Below are positions 7,141 to 12,924 of a stretch of DNA of 12,924 nt, piece by piece. The notes under the pieces are model-generated. The model did not search any database and was not told the origin of the DNA. It saw only the letters and a list, made by a program, of their open reading frames with translations. Position numbers and translations under genes: made by a program. This DNA is from Chloroflexota bacterium (GTDB taxonomy: Bacteria > Chloroflexota > Anaerolineae > Caldilineales > Caldilineaceae). The stretch lies in NCBI GenBank assembly GCA_003577005.1, contig QEUW01000238.1:1-12924 (forward strand). The letters are read 5' to 3'. Numbering within the stretch: the first letter of the stretch is position 1; every line of letters starts with the position of its first letter.

Positions 7141-7806
7141 ATGATTCAAGCCATCATCTTCGACTTTGACGGCACGATCCTCGACACCGAGCGGCATGAC
7201 TACGGCTGCTGGGTTGAGATCTATCAGGCGCACGAGGTAGAATTGCCGCTGGCAACATGGTCCAACGTGGTAGGCACGGTGACCGATGATTTCGACCCGC
7301 ATCACCTACTGGAGACGCTCACGGGCCGTCCCTTTGATCGCGCCGAGGTGCGGGCGCAACGGCGTCGGCGGCTGATCGAACTGGTGGAACAAGAGCCCAT
7401 CCGGCCAGGGGTACAGATGCTGATCGAGACCGCCCATGCAGCCGGTCTGCGGCTCGGCGTGGCCTCTAGCGGGACGCGCGATTGGGTGGAGGGGCATCTG
7501 GTGGCGCGGGGGTTGCGCGGCTATTTTGAGGTTGTCCGCACCATTGAAGACGTAAAACAGGCCAAGCCCGACCCCGAACTCTATCTTTTGGCGCTGGCGG
7601 CGCTGGGTGTTGCGCCAGAAAATGCGTTAGCCATTGAAGATTCACGCCACGGCATGATGGCCGCCAAGGCTGCCGGCATGAAATGCCTGGTCGTGCCCAA
7701 CGAGATAACCCAGGCCTTCGATTTTTCTGAAGCTGATCTTGTGTTAGAATCGTTAGCAGATGTGGATCTGGCCTGCCTACTAGCTCCCGGCGCGTTGCAC
7801 CCGTAG
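7141..7806 (+). CDS. HAD superfamily hydrolase, beta-phosphoglucomutase/sugar-phosphatase-like
   Basis: Cytoplasmic HAD-IA hydrolase of 221 residues. All four motifs are present: motif I DFDGTILDTE (8-17; nucleophile D8, acid/base D10), motif II VASSGT (107-112), motif III KPDPELY (K142) and motif IV AIEDSRHGMMAA (E166, D167). The helical cap between motif I and about residue 85, and the RPG at the cap-core hinge, are typical of the beta-phosphoglucomutase/phosphatase clade. Start ATG 7141 is directly before the conserved IIFDFDG strand; an in-frame upstream extension would overlap the previous gene. No clear ribosome-binding site is seen, so coupling to the gene 13 nt upstream is possible. 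Position between a GH4 glycosidase and a sugar importer favours a sugar-phosphate substrate, but mutase versus phosphatase cannot be decided here. Confidence 0.9.
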   Translation: MIQAIIFDFDGTILDTERHDYGCWVEIYQAHEVELPLATWSNVVGTVTDDFDPHHLLETLTGRPFDRAEVRAQRRRRLIELVEQEPIRPGVQMLIETAHAAGLRLGVASSGTRDWVEGHLVARGLRGYFEVVRTIEDVKQAKPDPELYLLALAALGVAPENALAIEDSRHGMMAAKAAGMKCLVVPNEITQAFDFSEADLVLESLADVDLACLLAPGALHP

Positions 7807-7890
7807 GGTGCGATGCACCTCTGGTTGTTTCGCACCGGTCAAGGTGCATCGCACCTCTGGCTATCTCGCATCGATCTAGGTGCATCGCAC
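7807..7890. repeat. Tandem palindromic repeat AGGTGCATCGCACCT, about 36-bp period
   Basis: GGTGCGATGCACCT (7807-7820) and AGGTGCATCGCACC (7842-7855) are perfect 14-bp inverted arms with a 21-nt loop. A third copy, AGGTGCATCGCAC, lies at 7878-7890 in direct orientation to the second. Each unit is itself nearly palindromic (AGGTGC ATC GCACCT), and CTCTGG follows the first two copies, giving a tandem unit of about 36 bp. It fills most of the 124-nt gap between the HAD and permease genes. It could act as a transcription terminator, protein-binding array or dispersed genomic repeat. No T-tract follows the stem. Confidence 0.75.
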
Positions 7891-7930
7891 GCCGGGCGTA
7901 CAACGCACTGACTGCTTCAGGATGTAGACT

Positions 7931-8881
7931 GTGACGACCCTGGCTGATTCAACCACCCCCACCCCCCAATCGCAAACCCGCCCTCGTGTCAGCCGCACCG
8001 CCTGGCGGCGTAACCTAGAGGGCTGGCTCTTTGCCTCGCCGTGGATCATCGGTTTTGTACTCTGGACGCTGGGGCCGATGGTCGCCTCCCTCTTTATCGC
8101 CTTTACCGAATGGGACTTGATTACCTCCCCCCGCTGGGCAGGTCTGGCCAATATCCAGGCTATGTGGCAGGATCGGCTGGTGGCGCAGGCGCTCAAAGTA
8201 ACCACCTTTTACGCCCTGGCCAGTGTGCCGCTGCACCTGATCTTCGGGCTGGGGCTGGCGCTGCTGCTCAACAACAAGATTGGCGGGCTGCGCCTCTACC
8301 GCACGGCGTTTTATCTGCCGTCGGTGTTGTCGGGGGTGGCGGTGGCGCTGCTCTGGCGCTGGCTCTTTTCCAAAGAGTTTGGGCTGATCAACGCCCTGCT
8401 CTATCGCATCGGCATCGAAGGGCCAAGCTGGCTGGGGGATGAACGCTGGGCCTTGCCGTCGCTGGTCGCCATGAGCCTGTGGGGCGTCGGCGCAGGGGCG
8501 ATCATCTATCTGGCCGGTCTGCAGGGCATCCCCACCGACCTCTACGAGGCAGCCGAGGTAGATGGCGCGCGCGGCTGGAGCCGTTTCTGGAGCATCACGC
8601 TGCCCATGATGACACCAGTGCTCTTCTTCCAACTGGTGACCGGTTTTATCGGGGCGTTACAGGTCTTTACCGAAGCCTTTATCATGACGCGCGGCGGGCC
8701 CAACAACGCCACGCTCTTCTATCTGCTCTATCTCTATCAAAACGCCTTTGAGTATTTCCGCATGGGATATGGCAGCGCGCTGGCCTGGGTGCTCTTTTTG
8801 TACATTCTTGTGTTGACGCTTCTTACCTTTCGCTCGTCGCAATTTTGGGTCTTTTACGAAGGCGAAGAGAGAAACCGGTGA
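7931..8881 (+). CDS. Carbohydrate ABC transporter permease, MalF/UgpA type (CUT1)
   Basis: Inner-membrane permease of a binding-protein-dependent sugar importer, 316 residues. After a polar N-terminus (1-30) the first membrane helix runs roughly 32-58 (WLFASPWIIGFVLWTLGP), with further hydrophobic spans near 90-113, 126-146, 175-197, 228-248 and 280-300. The ATPase-docking EAA loop is clear: LYEAAEVDGARGWSRFW followed by SITLPMM (about 204-227). MTRGGPNNAT (252-261) is typical of the MalF/UgpA branch. GTG 7931 is chosen, with AGGA at 7919-7922. It opens the importer cluster after a repeat-filled gap. No cognate ATPase gene is visible, so an ATPase encoded elsewhere (MsmK/UgpC type) is likely. 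The substrate is presumably an oligosaccharide. Confidence 0.94.
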   Translation: MTTLADSTTPTPQSQTRPRVSRTAWRRNLEGWLFASPWIIGFVLWTLGPMVASLFIAFTEWDLITSPRWAGLANIQAMWQDRLVAQALKVTTFYALASVPLHLIFGLGLALLLNNKIGGLRLYRTAFYLPSVLSGVAVALLWRWLFSKEFGLINALLYRIGIEGPSWLGDERWALPSLVAMSLWGVGAGAIIYLAGLQGIPTDLYEAAEVDGARGWSRFWSITLPMMTPVLFFQLVTGFIGALQVFTEAFIMTRGGPNNATLFYLLYLYQNAFEYFRMGYGSALAWVLFLYILVLTLLTFRSSQFWVFYEGEERNR

Positions 8882-9163
8882 GGAAACGGGGAACTGGAAA
8901 CGAAGTCTTCCGGCACTCTCTATCGGCAACTGTAGGTCATCGCTTCCGGCATGACATCACTGGCTTGGGGGAGCTTGTCACGCGGGAGGCTACGCAATAC
9001 CGGGAAATTTTGTTGCCAGCGTAATTGGTTGGTTTTCACTTTCAGCCTCGACTTATGAAGATTAAGAGATTGTTTCGGCAACGGTAGGGATTACCGAGCT
9101 AAATTGTGAAGCTTCATTAGTCGAAGGTTGGATGTTACGACCGTAGAGAGGGATTGCGAAGCG
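8882..9163. other. 282-nt non-coding spacer between the two permease genes
   Basis: Paired CUT1 permease genes usually abut or overlap, so this gap is unusual. I see no ORF with family resemblance. It contains an imperfect direct repeat, TCGGCAACTGTAGG (8923-8936) and TCGGCAACGGTAGG (9075-9088; 13 of 14 identical), two copies of CTTCCGGCA (near 8907 and 8950), and a short 5-bp stem CGGTA/TACCG at 9082-9096. Base composition looks less GC-rich than the flanking genes. No convincing promoter or terminator was recognised. Confidence 0.6.
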
Positions 9164-10048
9164 ATGGCTGCAATTGACACCACCCGGCCAGTAGCTGATC
9201 CACCGGCGGGGCTGACTATGCGCCAGCGCCGGTGGATCAGCAAGGGGCTTGTGCATCTGGCGCTCTTGGCCGGGGTGACGCTCATGTTCATCCCCCTGGC
9301 GTGGACGCTCTCCACCTCGCTCAAGAAGCCAGGCGAGGTCTTTCTCTTCCCACCCACCTTTATCCCCAGCGAAATCGTCTGGCGCAACTATGCCGATGCG
9401 GTGACCGCCATTCCGTTCTTCAAGTATCTCTGGAACACCGCCACCATCACCGGCTTGACCATCGTGGGCAAGGTGATGTCGGTGACGCTGGTCGCCTTCG
9501 CCTTTGCCCGTCTGCGCTGGTGGGGGCGCGACACGCTCTTTTTGATTATGCTGGCGACGCTCATGTTGCCGACCCATGTGACGCTCATCCCGCAGTTTAT
9601 TCTGTTCAAAAACCTGGGCTGGATCAACACCTTTCTGCCGTTGATCGTGCCTCATTTCTTTGGCGGCCCGTGGCTGACCTTTCTCGTGCGCCAGTTCTTG
9701 CTCACGCTGCCTCGTGAACTCGATGACGCTGCCCGCATCGACGGCTGTTCCAGCTTTGGCGTCTTTGCCCGCATCATCCTGCCGCTGGCTATGCCGGCGG
9801 TGTTGATCGTGGTGATCTTTGTCTTCAACAACACCTGGAATGACTTTCTGGGGCCGCTGATCTATCTGCACAGCCAGGACAAGTTTACGCTGGCGTTGGG
9901 CCTGCGCATGTTCCAGGGTGAGGCCAGCACCAGTTGGAATTTGCTCATGGCGGCCTCGTTGCTCACGATGCTCCCCGTGCTGATCCTCTTCTTTGCCGCC
10001 CAAAAGTACTTTATGCAGGGGATTGTCTTTACGGGAGTGAAAGGATAA
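9164..10048 (+). CDS. Carbohydrate ABC transporter permease, MalG/UgpE type (CUT1)
   Basis: Second membrane permease of the sugar importer, 294 residues. A first helix spans about 28-50 (LVHLALLAGVTLMFIPLAWTLS), followed by the conserved TSLKKPGEVF and PSEIVWRNYADAV periplasmic segment of the MalG family. Further helices lie near 90-115, 123-148, 155-180, 206-225 and 258-280. The EAA ATPase-docking loop is ELDDAARIDGCSSFGVFARIILP (about 185-207). FNNTWNDFLGPLIYL and the C-terminal MQGIVFTGVKG are family hallmarks, so the 3' end is intact. ATG 9164 is used; TTG 9128 in frame would add 12 non-conserved residues. GAGAGGGA at 9146-9153 is a usable though distant ribosome-binding site. It pairs with the MalF-type permease at 7931 despite the 282-nt gap. 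Confidence 0.94.
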   Translation: MAAIDTTRPVADPPAGLTMRQRRWISKGLVHLALLAGVTLMFIPLAWTLSTSLKKPGEVFLFPPTFIPSEIVWRNYADAVTAIPFFKYLWNTATITGLTIVGKVMSVTLVAFAFARLRWWGRDTLFLIMLATLMLPTHVTLIPQFILFKNLGWINTFLPLIVPHFFGGPWLTFLVRQFLLTLPRELDDAARIDGCSSFGVFARIILPLAMPAVLIVVIFVFNNTWNDFLGPLIYLHSQDKFTLALGLRMFQGEASTSWNLLMAASLLTMLPVLILFFAAQKYFMQGIVFTGVKG

Positions 10049-10049
10049 A

Positions 10050-10147
10050 GGGGGATTGGAGAGATTTGAAGAGATTTGAGGGGATTACGGGGGTTCAAGC
10101 CGATTGGCGGCAATCTCCCCAATCTCCTCAAATCTCCCCAATCCCCC
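10050..10147. repeat. Long imperfect inverted repeat (about 36-bp arms) before the binding-protein gene
   Basis: The left arm 10050-10086 (beginning GGGGGATTGGAGAGATTTGA) and right arm 10112-10147 (ending CAAATCTCCCCAATCCCCC) are complementary over about 36 bp, with four substitutions and one unpaired base, around a 25-nt loop. Three of the four mismatches would be G-U pairs in a minus-strand RNA but A-C mismatches in plus-strand RNA. Within each arm the GAGATT/AATCTC motif is itself repeated. It occupies nearly all of the spacer between the permease stop and the binding-protein ribosome-binding site. It could attenuate or stabilise the transcript, or be a dispersed repeat element; related short copies occur near 446-470 and 11697-11718. 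Confidence 0.75.
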
Positions 10148-10173
10148 AATACCGTCCTGTTCAAAAGAGTTAC

Positions 10174-10180
10174 AAAGGAG
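10174..10180 (+). promoter_or_regulatory. Strong ribosome binding site of the binding-protein gene
   Basis: AAAGGAG ends six nt before ATG 10187 and decides this start over a longer in-frame extension that would run back through the inverted repeat. It is the best Shine-Dalgarno in the window and fits the high expression needed for a binding protein. Confidence 0.8.
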
Positions 10181-10186
10181 AACCAC

Positions 10187-11548
10187 ATGCACAATTATTC
10201 TCTCACTCGCCGCACCTTTTTGCGTGGCGCTGCCTCCGTGGCCGGGTTGGCTGCGCTGGCCGCCTGTGCGCCGGCCGCTCCCGGTGCACAACCCGCCGGT
10301 GAAGATGCTGCGCCCGCCGCCGAGCAGGTGACGCTCACCTTTATCGTGGACACCATCAACGAGGGCCACATCCAGATGCGGGATAAGTGGGCGCAAGAAT
10401 TTATGGACGCCAACCCCGAAGTCCGCATCGATCACCAGACCGTGCCGCAAGAATATGTCACCAAGATCCAGACGCTCTATGCCGCCGGCACGCCCGCCGA
10501 CATCTACCGCTATCTGCAAGAGGTGACGCCCATCATCACGGTGGCGGAAAAGAATATGCACCTGCAACTGGACGATTTTGTCGCCGCCGACAGCTACGAC
10601 ATCGACGATTTCCGCCCCGACGCCATTACGCTCTACACCTGGGAAGACAAGCTCTACGCCCTGCCGCGCGACTACGGCAATCAGAACATCTATTACAATA
10701 TCGACCTTTTTGAAGAGGCCGGCGTCCCTGTCCCCACAGCCAATTGGGAAGACCGAGATTGGAACTTCGAGACCTTCCTTGACGCGGCCATGAAGCTGAC
10801 CAAACGCGAGGGTGACCGCACCACCCAGTGGGGCTTCCTCGTCAACCGGGCGCAGCGGCCCTGGGCCTCGTGGCTCTACTCCAACGGCGGCGGTCTAGTT
10901 CATAAAGATGACCGGGGTGTGGCCACCGAATCAGCCATGACCGATGAAGCATCAGTCGAGGCGTTGCAATTTGTCCAGGACCTGATGCACGTCCACAAGG
11001 TAGCGCCCACCCCAGACCTGGAGTCGGAAATGGGCGGCTTTGAGCTTTTCGCCAGCGGCCGCGTAGCAATGATGGTCAATAATCCCTCAGCCGTCAACCG
11101 CTACCGCACCATCGAAGCTTTCCGCTGGGATGTGGCGACGCTGCCCATCGGCAAGGCCGAGCGCCGCGGCACGGGCGGCGGTGGCACCGGCTGGGCCGCG
11201 GCGGCAGCCACCAGCGCACCGGAATGGGCGTGGAAGTTCATTGCCCATATCTCTAGCGCCCAGGCCGAGCTCGATGAGGTCAGCGTGGGCGCAACCACGC
11301 CGTCGCGCGTCTCGGTGGTGCTCTCCGACGCCTTCCTCAGCCCCGATTTGCCGCCCGCCAACTCGCGCGGTTTCGCCGACGCCCAGGAATATGTGGTGCG
11401 TGACCCGGTGCATGTGCTCTGGCCGGAGATCACCCAGCGCATCTACAACCCCAAGATGGACCAGCTCTGGAGCGGTACGCTCGACGCAGCCGCCGTCGCC
11501 CAAGAGATCGCCGACGAAGCCAATCCGCTGTTTGCCCGGACGGAGTAG
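10187..11548 (+). CDS. Extracellular sugar-binding lipoprotein of the CUT1 ABC transporter
   Basis: Solute-binding protein (SBP_bac_1 family) of 453 residues that captures a sugar outside the membrane and delivers it to the permeases at 7931 and 9164. The N-terminus is a twin-arginine lipoprotein signal: TRRTFLRG (residues 7-14), a hydrophobic stretch, and lipobox LAAC with acylated C27, then an Ala/Pro/Gly-rich linker to about residue 45. The mature part has typical family features: VTLTFIVDTINEGH as first strand, QEYVTKIQTLYAAGTPADIYRYLQEV (the hinge-proximal helix), LYALPRDYGNQNIYYNIDLFEEAGV, and GRVAMMVNNPSAVNRYR. Length is normal and no internal stop is seen. The gene comes last in the importer cluster; binding-protein genes more often come first. 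The preceding inverted repeat and strong ribosome-binding site suggest it is expressed differently from the permeases. Ligand unknown. Confidence 0.94.
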   Translation: MHNYSLTRRTFLRGAASVAGLAALAACAPAAPGAQPAGEDAAPAAEQVTLTFIVDTINEGHIQMRDKWAQEFMDANPEVRIDHQTVPQEYVTKIQTLYAAGTPADIYRYLQEVTPIITVAEKNMHLQLDDFVAADSYDIDDFRPDAITLYTWEDKLYALPRDYGNQNIYYNIDLFEEAGVPVPTANWEDRDWNFETFLDAAMKLTKREGDRTTQWGFLVNRAQRPWASWLYSNGGGLVHKDDRGVATESAMTDEASVEALQFVQDLMHVHKVAPTPDLESEMGGFELFASGRVAMMVNNPSAVNRYRTIEAFRWDVATLPIGKAERRGTGGGGTGWAAAAATSAPEWAWKFIAHISSAQAELDEVSVGATTPSRVSVVLSDAFLSPDLPPANSRGFADAQEYVVRDPVHVLWPEITQRIYNPKMDQLWSGTLDAAAVAQEIADEANPLFARTE

Positions 11549-11582
11549 CGCGGGGTCGGGTGAGATTCACATTCTCGCCTCC

Positions 11583-11649
11583 GGCATTCCGGGAAAGGGC
11601 CTTATGCAGCTGGTCAAATAGGGCATCTACCGCCCTTTCCCGGAATGCC
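11583..11649. other. 18-bp perfect inverted repeat (terminator-like stem) after the binding-protein gene
   Basis: GGCATTCCGGGAAAGGGC (11583-11600) and GCCCTTTCCCGGAATGCC (11632-11649) are exact reverse complements, separated by a 31-nt loop that contains CAGCTG. The stem begins 34 nt after the binding-protein stop. No U-tract follows the right arm, so it is not a canonical intrinsic terminator; it may still stop or stabilise the transporter mRNA, or be a mobile or dispersed palindromic repeat. Confidence 0.75.
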
Positions 11650-11696
11650 TGGCAGGGTTGGCGCAAAATGTTGAAACGCACCCAGCGAGATCAGTA

Positions 11697-11718
11697 CCAA
11701 GTCTCCAAAAATCTCCAG
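11697..11718. repeat. AATCTCC-type spacer repeat, copy 3
   Basis: A short stretch with GTCTCC and AATCTCC just upstream of the sulfatase start resembles the pyrimidine repeats at 446-470 and 10112-10147. It is short, so chance is possible, but it is the third spacer with the motif on the same strand. Confidence 0.3.
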
Positions 11719-11733
11719 TCACCTTAACCCACC

Positions 11734-12924
11734 ATGACCAACTCACGACCCAATGTCATCGTCTTTTTCACTGACCAACAGCGCTGGGACACCACCGGCG
11801 TGCATGGCAACCCGCTGGGGCTGACACCCAATTTTGACCGTATGGCGCAGCGGGGGACGGATGCCGGACAGTATGCCACCCAGACCGGTGTCTGGCGCAA
11901 TGGCCGTACGCTGGCGGAAGATGCAGTCACACTGGCAAAGTGTTTTCGTCAGGGGGGATACACCACCGGCTATATTGGCAAGTGGCACCTGGCTGCCAAT
12001 GACCCCGTGCCCGAAGCCGAGCGCGGCGGCTACGAATACTGGCTGGCATCGAACGTGCTCGAATTTACCTCCGACGCCTACGATCTGGTCATGTACGACA
12101 ACGACAACCAGCCGGTCAAGCTACCGGGCTACCGAGTCGATGGGCAGACCGACGCCGCCATCCGCTATATCGACGCCCACCAGCATGATCCCTTCTTTCT
12201 CTTTTTGTCGTATATCGAGCCACACCACCAGAACCACCTCGATGATTACCCGCCGCCCGACGGCTATCGCGAGCAGTATACAGGTCGTCACATCCCGCCC
12301 GACCTGGCGGCGCTGGGCGGCTCGACGCACCAGCACCTGGGCGGATACTATGGCATGGTCAAACGGCTGGACGAGGCGCTGGGACGGCTCTTCGACGCGC
12401 TCAAGAGCCTGGACCTGCTCGACAACACCATCGTGCTCTTTACCTCCGACCACGGCTGCCACTTCAAGACGCGCAACGCCGAGTACAAACGCTCATGCCA
12501 CGAGAGTTCGATCCGCGTGCCCACAGCCATCTGCGGGCCCGGTTTCGACGGTGGGGGGCGGATTTCGCAACTGGTAAGCCTGGTCGACCTGCCGCCCACG
12601 CTGCTCGATGCCGCCGGCCTGCCCGTTCCGGAGCAGATGCAGGGGCACTCGATCTTGCCGCTGTTGCACGGGCCAAAAGGGGATTGGCCAGAGGAGGTCT
12701 TTATCCAGATCAGCGAGTCGCAGATCGGCCGCGCCCTGCGGACCCACCGCTGGAAGTACAGCGTCACCGCGCCGGGACAGGGCGGCAACAGCGCCCCGGC
12801 CAGCGACCACTATGTGGAGGAGTACCTCTACGACCTCCACGCCGACCCGCACGAGCTGCAAAATCTGGTCAACGTGGAGAACTATGGCGAGGTGAAGGCG
12901 ATGTTGCGCGCCCGGCTCATCGAG
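11734..12924 (+). CDS. Sulfatase family protein lacking the CxPxR formylglycine segment (3' truncated by window)
   Basis: Alkaline-phosphatase-fold sulfatase (type I family), 397 codons open to the window end. The start is ATG 11734; the frame has a stop at 11725, and no ribosome-binding site is evident. Motifs seen: RPNVIVFFTDQQRWD (residues 5-19; metal ligands D14, Q15), YIGKWHLA (K83, H85), FLSYIEPHHQNH (about 157-168), FTSDHG (metal D/H about 239-240), YKRSCHESSIRVP with the sulfate-binding lysine, and the C-terminal YLYDLHADPHELQNL, so little is missing at the 3' end. Residues 41-47 run directly from PNFDRMAQRGT into AGQYATQTGVWRNG. In relatives about 20 residues holding the C-x-P/A-x-R maturation signature lie exactly between these segments. 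Without the modified Cys/Ser and adjacent Arg, sulfatase activity is not expected. The frame is otherwise intact, so this is a recent deletion, an assembly artefact, or a non-catalytic homologue. Confidence 0.88.
   Translation, partial: MTNSRPNVIVFFTDQQRWDTTGVHGNPLGLTPNFDRMAQRGTDAGQYATQTGVWRNGRTLAEDAVTLAKCFRQGGYTTGYIGKWHLAANDPVPEAERGGYEYWLASNVLEFTSDAYDLVMYDNDNQPVKLPGYRVDGQTDAAIRYIDAHQHDPFFLFLSYIEPHHQNHLDDYPPPDGYREQYTGRHIPPDLAALGGSTHQHLGGYYGMVKRLDEALGRLFDALKSLDLLDNTIVLFTSDHGCHFKTRNAEYKRSCHESSIRVPTAICGPGFDGGGRISQLVSLVDLPPTLLDAAGLPVPEQMQGHSILPLLHGPKGDWPEEVFIQISESQIGRALRTHRWKYSVTAPGQGGNSAPASDHYVEEYLYDLHADPHELQNLVNVENYGEVKAMLRARLIE

Noticed and set aside
7807..7890. CRISPR-like array
   Set aside because: The 36-bp period has no unique spacers; neighbouring units are similar throughout, and no cas gene is present.
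9008..9060. Possible sigma-70 promoter in the permease spacer
   Set aside because: The TTGTTG/TTTTCA and TTTTCA/TATGAA combinations are poor matches or wrongly spaced, too weak to call.
9062..10003. 313-codon antisense ORF opposite the MalG-type permease
   Set aside because: Its product is highly charged and low in complexity, the mirror of a hydrophobic membrane protein; no family resemblance.
10076..10186. Upstream start for the sugar-binding protein
   Set aside because: It would read through the inverted repeat and bury the Tat lipoprotein signal; AAAGGAG before ATG 10187 is decisive.
11834..12577. 247-codon + strand ORF inside the sulfatase
   Set aside because: It is out of frame with the sulfatase motifs and is Thr/Ser/Arg-rich shadow sequence.

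Overview
The window is GC-rich bacterial DNA of about 12.9 kb, and every supported gene lies on the + strand. Family mix and style suggest a Chloroflexota bacterium (Anaerolineae/Caldilineales type): a Tat-exported lipoprotein sugar-binding protein, CUT1 sugar permeases, a form II CoxL-like molybdenum hydroxylase, a GH4 glycosidase and short iterated repeats in the spacers. This is inference from style; there is no marker gene in the window.

Layout. (a) 1-1521: the end of one, and all of a second, ATP-binding protein of a dipeptide/oligopeptide-type ABC importer. (b) 1518-6422: a compact run with overlaps or short gaps, made of a molybdopterin-binding xanthine dehydrogenase/CoxL-type subunit, a GNAT acetyltransferase, a MazG-like nucleotide pyrophosphohydrolase and a GH4 alpha-galactosidase/alpha-glucosidase (MelA type). 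(c) 6423-7127: a small segment that looks less GC-rich by eye, with the start of a DUF4160 gene joined to a DUF2442 gene, then a second, distinct MazG-like gene. (d) 7141-7806: a HAD phosphatase/beta-phosphoglucomutase-like enzyme, followed by a tandem palindromic repeat. (e) 7931-11548: a carbohydrate ABC importer in the order permease, permease, binding protein, with a long imperfect inverted repeat before the binding-protein gene. (f) 11583-11649: an 18-bp perfect inverted repeat. (g) 11734-end: a sulfatase, cut by the window edge, that lacks the block carrying the catalytic formylglycine signature while keeping the other catalytic motifs.

Function. GH4, the HAD sugar-phosphatase/mutase, the CUT1 importer without its own ATPase, and the sulfatase together suggest uptake and breakdown of an alpha-galactoside or other alpha-glycoside, possibly sulfated. 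The peptide-type ABC importer and molybdenum hydroxylase form a separate unit, probably import and oxidation of a small organic compound. Its FAD and iron-sulfur partners are not in the window.

The strongest unusual signals are the in-frame loss of the sulfatase active-site segment, the DUF4160/DUF2442 deletion junction, and several structured intergenic repeats. I do not see a convincing wholly new system.
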